The translations under genes and the position numbers were made by a program. A stretch of 64,000 nucleotides of DNA from positions 1,054,001 through 1,118,000 of the forward strand of contig NZ_CP145605.1 of NCBI RefSeq assembly GCF_036884255.1, written 5' to 3'. The notes under the pieces were generated by a model, which made no database searches, had not been told where the DNA came from, and saw only the letters and a program-made list of their open reading frames with translations. The stretch comes from Paenibacillus tundrae. Lineage in GTDB: Bacteria > Bacillota > Bacilli > Paenibacillales > Paenibacillaceae. Below, one piece after another: positions 42,666 to 51,645 of this stretch (positions are counted from its first letter, which is position 1; each line of letters opens with the position of its first letter).

Positions 42666-45102
42666 CGTTAAACTCATCACGGATAACTTGGCAGATGAAC
42701 TTATTGCCCGGATGCAGCATGCGTCCGGGATTTATATTATGACGTCCTTTATTATGCAATCGGGTGTAAGGCTGCTTGCACCACATTTGAAAAGCGCAGT
42801 TGAACGTGGTGCCGAGGTGCGAATGCTAGCTGGAGACTACTTATACATCACTCAACCCGAAGGGCTACAGGCATTATGCGATGTAGATGAACGGATTGAG
42901 GTACGACTGTGGCGGAGTATGGGAACGTCTTTTCACCCCAAGGCTTATTTGTTTGACTATGATAACGGGGAAGGGTTGCTGATTGTAGGCTCGTCCAACT
43001 TTTCGCTCTCTGCACTAAAGACAGGTTATGAATGGAATCTAGCAATGAATGCTGAGGCTGAACCGTATACATTCCAGATGGCACTGGATAAGTTCATGCA
43101 GAGTTTCTATCACGAAACAACCTTACCTGTTAACTCAGATTCTATCTCTCTGTACGAAGGAGAGTATCGTAAATATCATCAAAAAAATCCTGAGCTAATT
43201 CAGCGGATTACCGAGCTAGAGGAAGCAGAGTTTGGGAATCGACTACCGGAGGATGCGGAGGAAATGATTGCTGAATTATCTACGGAGATGATTGAACCGA
43301 GAGCCGCACAATCAGCAGCTTTGGAAGCACTCGAAGGCATTGTGGAAGAGCAGTATGATAAGGCGATGGTTGTGATGGCGACAGGACTTGGGAAAACGTA
43401 TCTGGCTGGCTTCTTCGCTCGTAGCTTTAAAAGGGTACTGTTCATTGCACATCGGGAAGAGATTCTGTTCCAAGCGAAAAAGTCTTTTGCACGCATCATG
43501 CCAGAACGTAGCTTCGGCATCTATAACGGTCAGTACAAAGATGGAGAGGCAGATTGTGTATTTGCTTCGATCTATACGCTTAGTTTACAGCGACATCGGG
43601 ATGTGTTTGCACCTGATGCATTCGATCTCATTATCGTAGATGAATTTCACCATGCGGCTGCAAAGTCGTATATGTCTGTCATTAAGCATTTTCAGCCCCA
43701 GTTCCTACTTGGCATTACGGCTACGCCAGATCGACTGGATGGTAAGGATGTATACGCCCTGTGTGATGGGAACGTAGCGTACCAAATGCATTTTATTGAT
43801 GCGATTCGGCGAGGCTGGCTTTCCCCATTCCAATATTACGGTGTTTTTGATGACACGGATTATTCGCAGATTCGCTGGATGGGCACGAAATATGATGAAG
43901 AACAGCTCATGGCAGCACAGTTGCATGAGGATCATGTGGAGAAAATGTATTCGGCATGGCTTCAACATAAGCAGACACGTACGATTGGCTTCTGCTCCTC
44001 CATCCGTCAGGCAGATTATCTGGCTGCGTATTTTCGCAGTCAGGGAGTGAAGGTGCTGAGTCTACATTCGCGTACATCGGAGATGTCTCGTGAAGAAGCT
44101 ATTCGGCGGCTTGATGAGGGCGAACTAGAGATTATTTTAACGGTGGATCTGTTCAACGAGGGGACAGATATTCCTCGTGTGGATACGTTGTTGTTCGCGC
44201 GTCCAACCGAATCACTTACAGTGTTCACCCAACAGTTAGGACGTGGTCTTCGGTTAGCGGAAGGTAAATCTCATTGTGTCATCATCGACCTCATCGGGAA
44301 TTATCGGAATGCGGACATCAAGCTGAGTTTACTGGATATGCGTGACCACGAAGAAACAAGTGGGAAAAGAAACGATTCTTCTGTACCTGAGGTTCCCGCT
44401 AACTGTGTTATTCATCTGGATACCCAGGTCATAAACCTGCTACAGGAGTTAAGCCGGAAGAGGATGCCTCGTCGAGAGAAGCTGCATCAGGACTTTCTGG
44501 ATGTGAAGAGAGAATTAGGACGTATTCCGACATATCTCGAGCTGCATCTGATGGGACGTTCCAAAAGCATTGGGTATCGAAGCGACTTTGGATCGTATAT
44601 TGGTTTTCTATACTGGGCAGAGTTACTGTCAGCGTATGAGGGTGAAGTTTATATTCGTCAGGAAGCATGGCTGAGAGATGTGGAGAAGACCATCATGAAC
44701 AAAAGCTATAAGATGGTTGTGCTACTTTACATGCTGGAACGTGGAGAGGATCACTGGATGGAGCCGATAACACCAAGCGAGATGGCGAGCTTTTTCCATA
44801 CATACCTGACCGAGAAGGCATATCGGAAACGCAAAGACTTTTCGGATAAAGGTAAGCTCAAACTCTGGGACTGGAATGAGAAGACGGCATTTGAGATTGA
44901 AAAATTGATTATCGACATGCCGATGTCCATGTGGAGCGGAGCGAAGGGCAGTATGACTCGTTTCGTGGACGGAGTGTTTTCACTGAATGTGCAAGTGCAG
45001 AATGCAGACGAACGATCACTGTTATATCGTTGGACGAAAGAAATCTGTCTGTACAGATTGCATGCATATTTCGAGCGGGGAAACTCTAGTATACAAACTT
45101 AA
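42649..45102 (+). CDS. Superfamily 2 helicase with N-terminal phospholipase-D-like nuclease domain
   Basis: 817 residues. Residues 1-170 form a PLD-type nuclease domain with one HxK motif (H96, K98 in SFHPKAYLFD) and GSSNFSLSAL. The helicase core has AQSAALEAL (Q-motif region), Walker A ATGLGKT (244-250), DEFHH (331-335), GITATPDRLDG, SLHSRTSEMSREE, DLFNEGTDIPRVD and the arginine-finger motif QQLGRGLRLAEGK. The C-terminal ~300 residues resemble the tail of such helicases. Probably recognises and cuts foreign or damaged DNA. It shares a 17-base overlap with the MazG-like gene, and a scrambled relative lies at 37.6-37.9 kb. Confidence 0.88.
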   Translation: MSTKLNVKLITDNLADELIARMQHASGIYIMTSFIMQSGVRLLAPHLKSAVERGAEVRMLAGDYLYITQPEGLQALCDVDERIEVRLWRSMGTSFHPKAYLFDYDNGEGLLIVGSSNFSLSALKTGYEWNLAMNAEAEPYTFQMALDKFMQSFYHETTLPVNSDSISLYEGEYRKYHQKNPELIQRITELEEAEFGNRLPEDAEEMIAELSTEMIEPRAAQSAALEALEGIVEEQYDKAMVVMATGLGKTYLAGFFARSFKRVLFIAHREEILFQAKKSFARIMPERSFGIYNGQYKDGEADCVFASIYTLSLQRHRDVFAPDAFDLIIVDEFHHAAAKSYMSVIKHFQPQFLLGITATPDRLDGKDVYALCDGNVAYQMHFIDAIRRGWLSPFQYYGVFDDTDYSQIRWMGTKYDEEQLMAAQLHEDHVEKMYSAWLQHKQTRTIGFCSSIRQADYLAAYFRSQGVKVLSLHSRTSEMSREEAIRRLDEGELEIILTVDLFNEGTDIPRVDTLLFARPTESLTVFTQQLGRGLRLAEGKSHCVIIDLIGNYRNADIKLSLLDMRDHEETSGKRNDSSVPEVPANCVIHLDTQVINLLQELSRKRMPRREKLHQDFLDVKRELGRIPTYLELHLMGRSKSIGYRSDFGSYIGFLYWAELLSAYEGEVYIRQEAWLRDVEKTIMNKSYKMVVLLYMLERGEDHWMEPITPSEMASFFHTYLTEKAYRKRKDFSDKGKLKLWDWNEKTAFEIEKLIIDMPMSMWSGAKGSMTRFVDGVFSLNVQVQNADERSLLYRWTKEICLYRLHAYFERGNSSIQT

Positions 45103-45161
45103 GGATAGAAAAACCCTATCTAGAATGTAATTGAATATACCAACTAGGATGATCTAAACGA

Positions 45162-45212
45162 AAACCAGACTACTCACACGAATCTATGACATGTAGTCTG
45201 GTTTCCATTTTT
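45162..45212 (+). terminator. Terminator after the PLD-helicase gene
   Basis: Twelve-bp perfect stem (45162-45173 with 45193-45204) and a T7 run within CCATTTTTTTG. The hairpin lies between convergent genes. Confidence 0.8.
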
Positions 45213-45258
45213 TTGATTTCTTGAGCTCCATAGCGTGCAAACATATTGTACTTGTATC

Positions 45259-45600
45259 TCAATCGGAACTAACCTCTTCCTCGCTCTTTCGTTTATCAAT
45301 GAATTCTCCAGGTCCGCCAGCTGTCTTAACTTCTAGGGAAGGTAGGTAAAAAGACAAAGTGAGAGAAGTATAGGGATCATCTTTAACATTACCATGCAAT
45401 ACCATTGTAGATGACATGGGTAAATGAATTTCGTAACCTTCAAATTCCACATCAGCATCGTAATACTTTTCGAAGTATTCTTGTCCAATAGGAATGGCCT
45501 TTTCATATAATTCTTTTCTTTCAGTTTTTGAGAGGCTACTGCAACCAGTCATAATAACTATAACTCCGAAAGTTAACAATATTAAACGAATGCTTTTGAT
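45259..45600 (-). CDS. Small lipoprotein, paralogue family member 1, apparently with a non-canonical start
   Basis: About 113 residues if translation starts at ATC 45600, 8 bases after AAGAGGTG. This gives a proper lipoprotein leader (KSIRLILLTFGVIVIMTGC). The only canonical start, TTG at 45579, has no ribosome binding site and removes the basic residues. The mature part AIPIGQEYFEKYYDADVEFEGYEIHLPMSSTMVLHGNVKDD is paralogous to the products at 45667, 51282 and 51646, and somewhat like DUF1433 lipoproteins. Function unknown. An ATG-to-ATC change with reduced or lost expression is an alternative reading. Confidence 0.6.
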   Translation of the reverse strand: MKSIRLILLTFGVIVIMTGCSSLSKTERKELYEKAIPIGQEYFEKYYDADVEFEGYEIHLPMSSTMVLHGNVKDDPYTSLTLSFYLPSLEVKTAGGPGEFIDKRKSEEEVSSD

Positions 45601-45666
45601 GAAGTATTCACCTCTTTTCCAATTATCTAATAGCTATAAAAACTTGACTGCAAGGGGATATTACCT

Positions 45667-45990
45667 TTATTGAATCCTTTTTTTTATAAAATCCTCTGGG
45701 CCTTTAGCTGATCGTATTTCCATAGATGGAATATCTAATGATAGAGATATATTGATCGTTTGATCGTTTTTTACATAACCATAGAGGAACATAGTAGAAG
45801 AGTTAGGTAAGTTAATGTCATAGTCCGTAAATATGATTTCTACATCATAATGTTCTTGGAAGTATTTTTGTCCAATAGGAACAGCTCTTTGATAGTAATC
45901 TTGCTCTTCTTTATCACTTAAACCTCCACAACCAGTAAGTATAGTGATTAAAATAATAAAAATTAAGCCGCTACGGAGAGAGGTAATCAT
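45667..45990 (-). CDS. Small lipoprotein, paralogue family member 2
   Basis: 107 residues, ATG start with AAAGGA upstream. Leader with lipobox ILTGC (Cys 21), then AVPIGQKYFQEHYDVEIIFTDYDINLPNSSTMFLYGYVKND, parallel to its neighbour at 45259. The conserved pattern is YF-x3-Y-x-V-E/D-x-x-F/E followed by a small amphipathic sheet domain. No catalytic residues. The two genes are tandem and probably arose by duplication. Confidence 0.7.
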   Translation of the reverse strand: MITSLRSGLIFIILITILTGCGGLSDKEEQDYYQRAVPIGQKYFQEHYDVEIIFTDYDINLPNSSTMFLYGYVKNDQTINISLSLDIPSMEIRSAKGPEDFIKKRIQ

Positions 45991-46096
45991 TTGAAATCAA
46001 GTCCTTTATTGGAAAAAAATAATTACTAAGGTATACTATACTTCAAAAAGAAGGTTATATGAATGGTAAATTATATTATACAAGTGAAAGTGCTGG

Positions 46097-46504
46097 ATGA
46101 CGGACATTGGCCTGCACCATGAGGGGGAATGGAAATTGAGTAATAAGATCATAGATTTCTATAAGGGCTACGAAGGTGAACCGGAGATACAGATCAGTTA
46201 CAGATCCAAAAATGAAGGCAGCGTAACTTTACGAATTTGGGAAGGTTATTTTGATAATATAATGATGGGGATTAGAGCGGATTCTAATCATTGGACAGCC
46301 TTAGCGTATTATTATCATTTGCACGAAGGATGGTACGAGAATAGTCCGTGGGCCATTCCTGATATTGATGCGGCACTAGAGCAACTAGAGCTGGTTAATA
46401 AAGCCGAATTCTATGATGAGACTCAGGAGATACTTAAACATTTTATTGAAATATTGTTGAATGCCAAATCAAATAACGAGGAAGTTTGGATTGCATATGA
46501 TTAA
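46097..46504 (+). CDS. Small soluble protein of unknown function
   Basis: 135 residues, acidic and rich in aromatic residues (WEGYFDNIMMGIRADSNHWTALAYYYHLHEGWYENSPW). The pattern is similar to small immunity-type or phage-associated proteins, but no family is firmly recognised. The ribosome binding site is poor. It stands alone between the convergent lipoprotein genes and the stalk-domain gene. Confidence 0.55.
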   Translation: MTDIGLHHEGEWKLSNKIIDFYKGYEGEPEIQISYRSKNEGSVTLRIWEGYFDNIMMGIRADSNHWTALAYYYHLHEGWYENSPWAIPDIDAALEQLELVNKAEFYDETQEILKHFIEILLNAKSNNEEVWIAYD

Positions 46505-46607
46505 TTGTAGTGAGCCCCGTTCTGTTATTGAAGTGGCTACTGTAAATATTCTTTAGTTGAATATATATATATACCATATACCGAAACCCTGAAAGGAAGA
46601 CGCTCCA

Positions 46608-47090
46608 ATGAAAAAGGTGGTTATGTTCATCGCTGCACTATGCGTGGTCACGGTGGCGGGGGCTTTATATGCTTCGGCAGGCAAAGTGAGCGCAGCGGCT
46701 CCAACGTATACGTTAACCGTGAATGGAAAACCGATGCAAGTAAGTAAATCTGAGCTGATGCCTTATGAGCAAAAAGGAACCGTCTTGGTGCCATTACGTG
46801 CTACGGCGGAAGCACTGGGCTACAAAGTCAGCTGGGTTGCTGCTGAAAAGGCCGTATCTGTCGAAGACAGCATACAGTCTGCTCTGGTGAAGAACGGCAG
46901 TACCCAAGTGACGTTTACAGGCAAGCTGAAAATCATCAACTTGAGTCAGGATATGGAGTTACCAGTTCCTGCACAGACCAAGAAGGGTACGATGTATGTG
47001 CCAGCTTCGTTCTTCGAACCTTTCTTCAATGAAGTTGTGGTGAACGAGGGCAACGTTTCGATCTCGGCACAGATGTCTTCGATTCAATAA
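46608..47090 (+). CDS. Secreted protein with copper-amine-oxidase-N-terminal (stalk) domain
   Basis: 160 residues. Signal peptide to about residue 30 (ending AGKVSAAAP), then one stalk domain (YTLTVNGKPMQVSK; GTVLVPLRATAEALGYKVSW) and a second, partial unit (KGTMYVPASFFEPFFNEVVVNEGNVSI). No other domain. Such modules are common exported units in Paenibacillaceae, but their role alone is not known. AAAGGAAG precedes the ATG, and a bidirectional terminator follows. Confidence 0.85.
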   Translation: MKKVVMFIAALCVVTVAGALYASAGKVSAAAPTYTLTVNGKPMQVSKSELMPYEQKGTVLVPLRATAEALGYKVSWVAAEKAVSVEDSIQSALVKNGSTQVTFTGKLKIINLSQDMELPVPAQTKKGTMYVPASFFEPFFNEVVVNEGNVSISAQMSSIQ

Positions 47091-47119
47091 AATTAGCGCC
47101 TGTACTAGCTCTACCACAG

Positions 47120-47172
47120 AAAGACCTTTAATGACTTGCAGCCTCTATAGGGAGGCGAGTCGTAAAGGTCTT
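47120..47172. terminator. Bidirectional terminator
   Basis: Long, nearly perfect hairpin (AAGACCTTTA..TGACT..CCTC / GGAGGC..AGTC..TAAAGGTCTT) with T4 on the plus strand and A-rich flanks, between convergent genes. Confidence 0.8.
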
Positions 47173-47202
47173 TTGTCGTTATATATAAAATGAATTCCTT
47201 AC

Positions 47203-47985
47203 TTACACGAGGCGCGATTCGTCACCTTCTCCTTGCGCATAAACCAGAATAGCTTGGTACAAAAACCTTAAAAAATACTCATCCCCAAACTGCTCAAAAT
47301 ATAGGGCATATCGGCGATCTGTCGTATAAGTCTCTGCGATACAGACCAGAATCTCAGGATCACAGACCATAAAGGATTCAAGCTGCTTTTTCCATTGATC
47401 TATCAGTTGTTGCACCTCCGTAGAAGCGGGAGAGTGATCCTGATGTTTCGCCAATTCATAAAATACTGTCTCCATGTTTACAGAGAACTGCTGGTAGGCT
47501 TTTTGCTGATCTTGTGCGGATAGTCTGTTCATATTGGCTTCGAATTCCTGATATTTAGAGGTGTCCCCATAGACGAACTTCGCCTCAGATTCATACTGTT
47601 CTTGAATGGTCATGATGGGAGAATCGTCAAACAGTTGAAGTTGAGAGATATCCGTTCCATTCACATATTCGTCCAACTGGTCAATGATCGTTTGTAGCTT
47701 TTGTTTTCGTTGCACGAGTGTACCGCGATGTTCTTTTAAAAGTTCCTTTTGTTCATCTTTGGATAATTTCATCATCGTTGCAATGTCTTTCAATGAAAAA
47801 TTCATTTCTTTGAACAGAAGAATCGTTTGCAGATTCCCCAGTGCTTCCTGATCATATAACCGATAGCCATTGGCTTCAATTTTACTCGGTTTCAACAGAT
47901 CCGTTTTATCATAGTAATGCAATGCGCGCTTGGTTACGCCGGTGATCTGCATAATGTCTTTAATGGTGAAATAGGGTGTCTTCAT
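47203..47985 (-). CDS. MerR-family regulator with TipAS-like C-terminal domain
   Basis: 260 residues from the ATG at 47985 (AAAGGGA ahead). N-terminal winged-helix MerR domain (YFTIKDIMQITGVTKRALHYYDKTDLLKPSKIEANGYRLYD), dimerisation coiled coil (about 75-120), then a helical domain resembling the TipAS effector-binding fold (YESEAKFVYGDTSKYQEFE.., ETYTTDRRYALYFEQFGDEYFLRFL). The start lies 26 bases inside the end of the upstream DUF2268 gene, so the two are translated together. TipAS domains bind small molecules, often antibiotics; the ligand here is unknown. Confidence 0.85.
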   Translation of the reverse strand: MKTPYFTIKDIMQITGVTKRALHYYDKTDLLKPSKIEANGYRLYDQEALGNLQTILLFKEMNFSLKDIATMMKLSKDEQKELLKEHRGTLVQRKQKLQTIIDQLDEYVNGTDISQLQLFDDSPIMTIQEQYESEAKFVYGDTSKYQEFEANMNRLSAQDQQKAYQQFSVNMETVFYELAKHQDHSPASTEVQQLIDQWKKQLESFMVCDPEILVCIAETYTTDRRYALYFEQFGDEYFLRFLYQAILVYAQGEGDESRLV

Positions 47986-48886
47986 TCCAAAATCCCTTTG
48001 TTTCAGCAAGAATAATACTTGCCGGAGTAATGGTGGCTTCCATAATGGATGAGCCTGTTTGGTTCAGATAGTATTGGATTAAATGGTAGCCACAGGCATA
48101 GCCAGCAGCATAGGGCATTCCTACTGGACTGAAATTTTGCAATTTCGCCAGTTCATCGCCATATAGGTACGGATTAATCTGGTCGAATCCAGTCACTTGA
48201 AGTTGATCCTTCATGTTAGGTTTAATGATGGAATTCAATGTTTCCACGTTTGTTTTGGTCACCCAAGGTCCCAATAACTCTTCTCCATATAAGAATGTAG
48301 CAAAGTTTTCAGCAAGCCCCTCACTAACAATCATTTCTCCCAGGGTAATCTGTGGGTTCCACTGGATATATTGATATCTTACGTTATGATTGCATTCGTG
48401 AGCTAACACAGATTGGATTCGAGGTAGAGTATAGCTATTGGGGATGAGGTTCGCAATAATATACCCCGGAATGCCACCATCTCCGCTAATTCCTTCGTTC
48501 ATCGTAAGGGAAGGACTATTCTTGTCACCTAATAAAATCGTGTACAGATATTCAGAGACGGATAACGTAATCCCGCTCTCCCTAAAGGTAGATAGACTCC
48601 TAGTAACGGCTTCATGACACTTTTGCCAAAATGCTTCAGACGAAATCGCTGCTAACGGCTCGCAGATCTCAGCGGTTATATCCTCAGGGGAGATATTCAT
48701 GAAATTATTCATCATAATAACATCAAACCCATGTGGCTCACTCGCGCGAAATGGGATCTGCTGAATGTTCCATTTGTTCATAAAAGGCTCCATCATAAGT
48801 TGCCGGTACAGCTCTAACTTTTCCTCAGGTGCGGCTTCCATTATCGTTTTATAAATCTGATCTGAACGCAAAGCGGTAATCTGCAT
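47960..48886 (-). CDS. DUF2268 putative zinc-dependent protease
   Basis: 308 residues, cytoplasmic. The AHECNHNVRYQYI segment supplies an HExxH-like HECNH zinc motif, and GLAENFAT with a following acidic residue could be the third ligand, as in DUF2268 proteins. The C-terminal YACGYHLIQYYLNQTG is also typical of this family. The function of the family is not well known. It is the first gene of a two-gene operon with the MerR regulator (26-base overlap), preceded by AAAGGAGAG. Confidence 0.78.
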   Translation of the reverse strand: MQITALRSDQIYKTIMEAAPEEKLELYRQLMMEPFMNKWNIQQIPFRASEPHGFDVIMMNNFMNISPEDITAEICEPLAAISSEAFWQKCHEAVTRSLSTFRESGITLSVSEYLYTILLGDKNSPSLTMNEGISGDGGIPGYIIANLIPNSYTLPRIQSVLAHECNHNVRYQYIQWNPQITLGEMIVSEGLAENFATFLYGEELLGPWVTKTNVETLNSIIKPNMKDQLQVTGFDQINPYLYGDELAKLQNFSPVGMPYAAGYACGYHLIQYYLNQTGSSIMEATITPASIILAETKGFWNEDTLFHH

Positions 48887-49046
48887 TAGTCATCTCTCCT
48901 TTTGGATAAGCTAGAGCCTATTATCAAGGATGACGTTACGTTACAGTCAAGGATGGATTATTAGCTTGTTGGGATATGTTCTTATATGGCAAAAAAACCT
49001 CTGATCCACTCCACGATTCCGGAGTTCACGATCAAAGGCTTCTAAC

Positions 49047-49535
49047 CTATTCCAGTTTACCGCGCATGGTACGATTACGGCTTGATCGCATGTTGCCCCA
49101 TAATTGATACAAGAATAGTGCGGCGAGTACACTCGCTGGTAATAAAAGGGGCTGCAACAGATTACCAATCGGCAAGGCGGAGAATCGAGATACGATATAA
49201 CCAGCAATTCCAATGGTGGCGATTAGTACGGTGTTCCAAATAAGGAAAGACTTTAGCGTCGAGCCCAATCGCCGAGAGAGGTATACACTAAAAATGAATG
49301 CACAACCGAATAACGCATAGAATACCACTTCGGTCGTCGTTGACCAAGTGCCTACAAGTTGAATGGGTATCACATCTTCATTTGAAAGTTGACTTGAGGC
49401 GAGCCAGTACTGAGCCTGATCTAGGCGGTATTGTTCAATCCAGATATATGCACCGTAGACGAACGCCATTAGAATTAGATAGACCAGAGCTAAGAAGGAA
49501 ACTCCCTTTGGAGTGGTTTTGCTTGTTTTCATCAT
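49047..49535 (-). CDS. Four-helix membrane protein of unknown function
   Basis: 162 residues from the ATG pair at 49535; AGGAGG is 12 bases upstream, and ATG 49565 lies before that site. Hydrophobic segments at about 10-30, 60-80, 90-112 and 120-140, short basic tail (MRSSRNRTMRGKLE). No family recognised. Confidence 0.6.
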   Translation of the reverse strand: MMKTSKTTPKGVSFLALVYLILMAFVYGAYIWIEQYRLDQAQYWLASSQLSNEDVIPIQLVGTWSTTTEVVFYALFGCAFIFSVYLSRRLGSTLKSFLIWNTVLIATIGIAGYIVSRFSALPIGNLLQPLLLPASVLAALFLYQLWGNMRSSRNRTMRGKLE

Positions 49536-49745
49536 TTCGTTGAACGACCTCCTAATATGACGCAAACGTACCTCAGACTAGAGGGTAGATTGTCACCAAA
49601 AATGGATATCCTTGTAGTATAATTCATCTCGAACTGAATCGAAACCATAAATTGTATATGTGAGATATTACGTTGCTTTTTCTGATATCCATAGAACTAG
49701 AAAAGTCGCCACCCAGCGGGACAGGTGTTTAGACGTAAATATTTC

Positions 49746-49759
49746 AAAAAACGCTTACA
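49746..49759. promoter_or_regulatory. Candidate cre site upstream of galK
   Basis: On the minus strand this reads TGTAAGCGTTTTTT, one mismatch from the cre consensus, about 135 bases before the galK start. The remaining 49536-49892 spacer shows no gene. Confidence 0.45.
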
Positions 49760-49892
49760 AAATTTCAATTCTGCCCTACCTTTTCGTCTCGGAAGCTGAG
49801 ATAATGGGGAAGGCTAAATCAATGAAGACATTTAGGCTATATCAGAGATAGCGGTTACTAGACCGCTTACATATGAAATGGGAGGAATAGAG

Positions 49893-51188
49893 ATGACCAC
49901 ACAGGTAACAGAACTCATTCAATCAAAACAGGGACAGGCATTGCTCGCGCAAATGTACGGGCCACAGCATGTCGAAGAGCAGGGTGCGCGTTATGTGAAG
50001 CTGGATGCTTCATTCCGTGAGCACTTTGGTGAGCAGGAGCAAGTTCAATTGTTCAGCTCCCCGGGGCGCAGCGAGATCGGTGGTAACCATACAGATCATA
50101 ACCATGGTAAAGTTTTGGCGGGTAGCATCACGCTTGATACCATTGCGGTGGCTGTACCAACAGACGATAATGTGATTACGTTTTATTCCGAAGGATACGA
50201 CAAGCAGTATATTATTGATCTCGCTAACTTGAAGCCGAACGCGGAGGATGACGGTACAACTGGACTGATCCGTGGTATCGCTGCTGGACTCGTGGAATTG
50301 GGACACAACATCGGTGGATTCAAGGCAGACATCTCCAGTAACGTATTTGCGGCTTCTGGCGTGAGCTCTTCTGCATCCTTTGAGATGCTGATCAGTGCGA
50401 TCCTGAACCATTTCTACAATGATGGTAAGCTGGATGTGGTGACGCTGGCGAAGATTGGACAATATGCGGAAAATCACTTCTGGAATAAACCATCCGGTCT
50501 TCTGGATCAGATGGCTTGTGCCTATGGTGGATTGATCTCCATCGATTTTGCCAATCCGGCTGAACCTGTGATTGAGCCTGTGGAATGGAATTTCCAAGAA
50601 AACGGATATTCCTTGGTCATCGTGAATACAGGTGGTAACCATGCGGATCTGACCGAAGACTACGCTTCGGTGCCGAACGAGATGAAAGCAGTCGCACAGG
50701 CGCTTGGTAAGGAGTATGTTCGTGAAATTACGGAAGAAGATATTTATGCGAAGCTGCCAGCGATCCGTGAAGCGGCTGGAGATCGTGCGGTGCTGCGTGC
50801 ACTTCATTTCTTGTCGGAGAACCAGCGTGTAGATGGACAGGTGCATGCACTGCGTGATGGACGTTTTGCTGATTTCCTATCCCTGATTACGGCATCCGGT
50901 AACTCATCATGGAAATGGCTCCAGAACGTATATCAGAGCGGAGCTTCCCGTGCACAGGAAATTTCGGTGGCTCTCGCGCTGACAGAGAACTACCTCAGCA
51001 AGCTCGGCGATGGCGCATGTCGCGTACACGGCGGTGGATTCGCTGGCGTAATTCTGGCGATTGTACCAAATGAGAAAGCAGAAGAATACATGAACTGGAT
51101 GCGCGGTATGCTGGATACTCCAGTAATCGTAGTTAACGTACGTCAGCATGGTTCCATCTGCCTGAATGCGGAACTGAACAAGGCATAA
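49893..51188 (+). CDS. galK: Galactokinase
   Basis: 431 residues from the ATG at 49893, chosen because GGGAGGAAT lies just upstream (an earlier ATG at 49878 covers that site). GHMP-kinase fold with the galactokinase signature in variant form, FSSPGRSEIGGNHTDHNHGKV in place of GRVNLIGEHTDY, the ATP loop VFAASGVSSSASFEML, the region with the catalytic Asp in KPSGLLDQMACAYGG, and the C-terminal GDGACRVHGGGFAG. Phosphorylates galactose to galactose 1-phosphate, first step of the Leloir pathway. The other gal genes are not adjacent, so it is expressed alone, possibly under CcpA through the upstream cre-like site. Confidence 0.9.
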   Translation: MTTQVTELIQSKQGQALLAQMYGPQHVEEQGARYVKLDASFREHFGEQEQVQLFSSPGRSEIGGNHTDHNHGKVLAGSITLDTIAVAVPTDDNVITFYSEGYDKQYIIDLANLKPNAEDDGTTGLIRGIAAGLVELGHNIGGFKADISSNVFAASGVSSSASFEMLISAILNHFYNDGKLDVVTLAKIGQYAENHFWNKPSGLLDQMACAYGGLISIDFANPAEPVIEPVEWNFQENGYSLVIVNTGGNHADLTEDYASVPNEMKAVAQALGKEYVREITEEDIYAKLPAIREAAGDRAVLRALHFLSENQRVDGQVHALRDGRFADFLSLITASGNSSWKWLQNVYQSGASRAQEISVALALTENYLSKLGDGACRVHGGGFAGVILAIVPNEKAEEYMNWMRGMLDTPVIVVNVRQHGSICLNAELNKA

Positions 51189-51211
51189 GAGAGCATGCAT
51201 CATTAATATAG

Positions 51212-51260
51212 AAGCAGCGATACACCTAAACATGATGTTTGGTGTTTACGCTGCTTTTTT
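51212..51260 (+). terminator. Terminator of galK
   Basis: AAGCAGCG/CGCTGCTT outer stem, ACACC..GGTGT inner stem and a T6 run. Confidence 0.85.
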
Positions 51261-51281
51261 GTGTAGGCTAATAAAGTGGAT

Positions 51282-51623
51282 TTAGTCCTCATACATCGAG
51301 TTAAGAGGTTGGATATCATCTGGTACTGAGCCTGTTTTGACTTCATATGTATCATAGTCGACCATTGCAAATATTTCTTGAGATGTATTTCCTTTAACAT
51401 GCCCCGTCAGTGATACGGTATGGGATAAGTCAGACGGAATGAATCGGTGGCCTGTAAACTCCACATCAATTCCATAGGTTTCTTTGAAATAGATTAGGCT
51501 GGCAATTTCAGCTTTATCAACTATTTCTTTTTTCTCACTGGGCATGCAAGCTGATAATAACACGATGATTAAACTAAACGTGAGGAACACGTTTAGAGGT
51601 GACCGCCTTTTATGATCAAACAT
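51282..51623 (-). CDS. Small lipoprotein, paralogue family member 3
   Basis: 113 residues from ATG 51623 (AAGGAG upstream). Leader with lipobox LLSAC, then IASLIYFKETYGIDVEFTGHRFIPSDLSHTVSLTGHVKGN, paralogous to the product at 51646 and, more distantly, to those at 45259 and 45667. No catalytic residues; surface-anchored by inference. The reading frame extends upstream past 51623 into the neighbouring gene, but without a start signal. Confidence 0.7.
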   Translation of the reverse strand: MFDHKRRSPLNVFLTFSLIIVLLSACMPSEKKEIVDKAEIASLIYFKETYGIDVEFTGHRFIPSDLSHTVSLTGHVKGNTSQEIFAMVDYDTYEVKTGSVPDDIQPLNSMYED

Positions 51624-51645
51624 ATCTACTACTCCTTGCTGGAAA

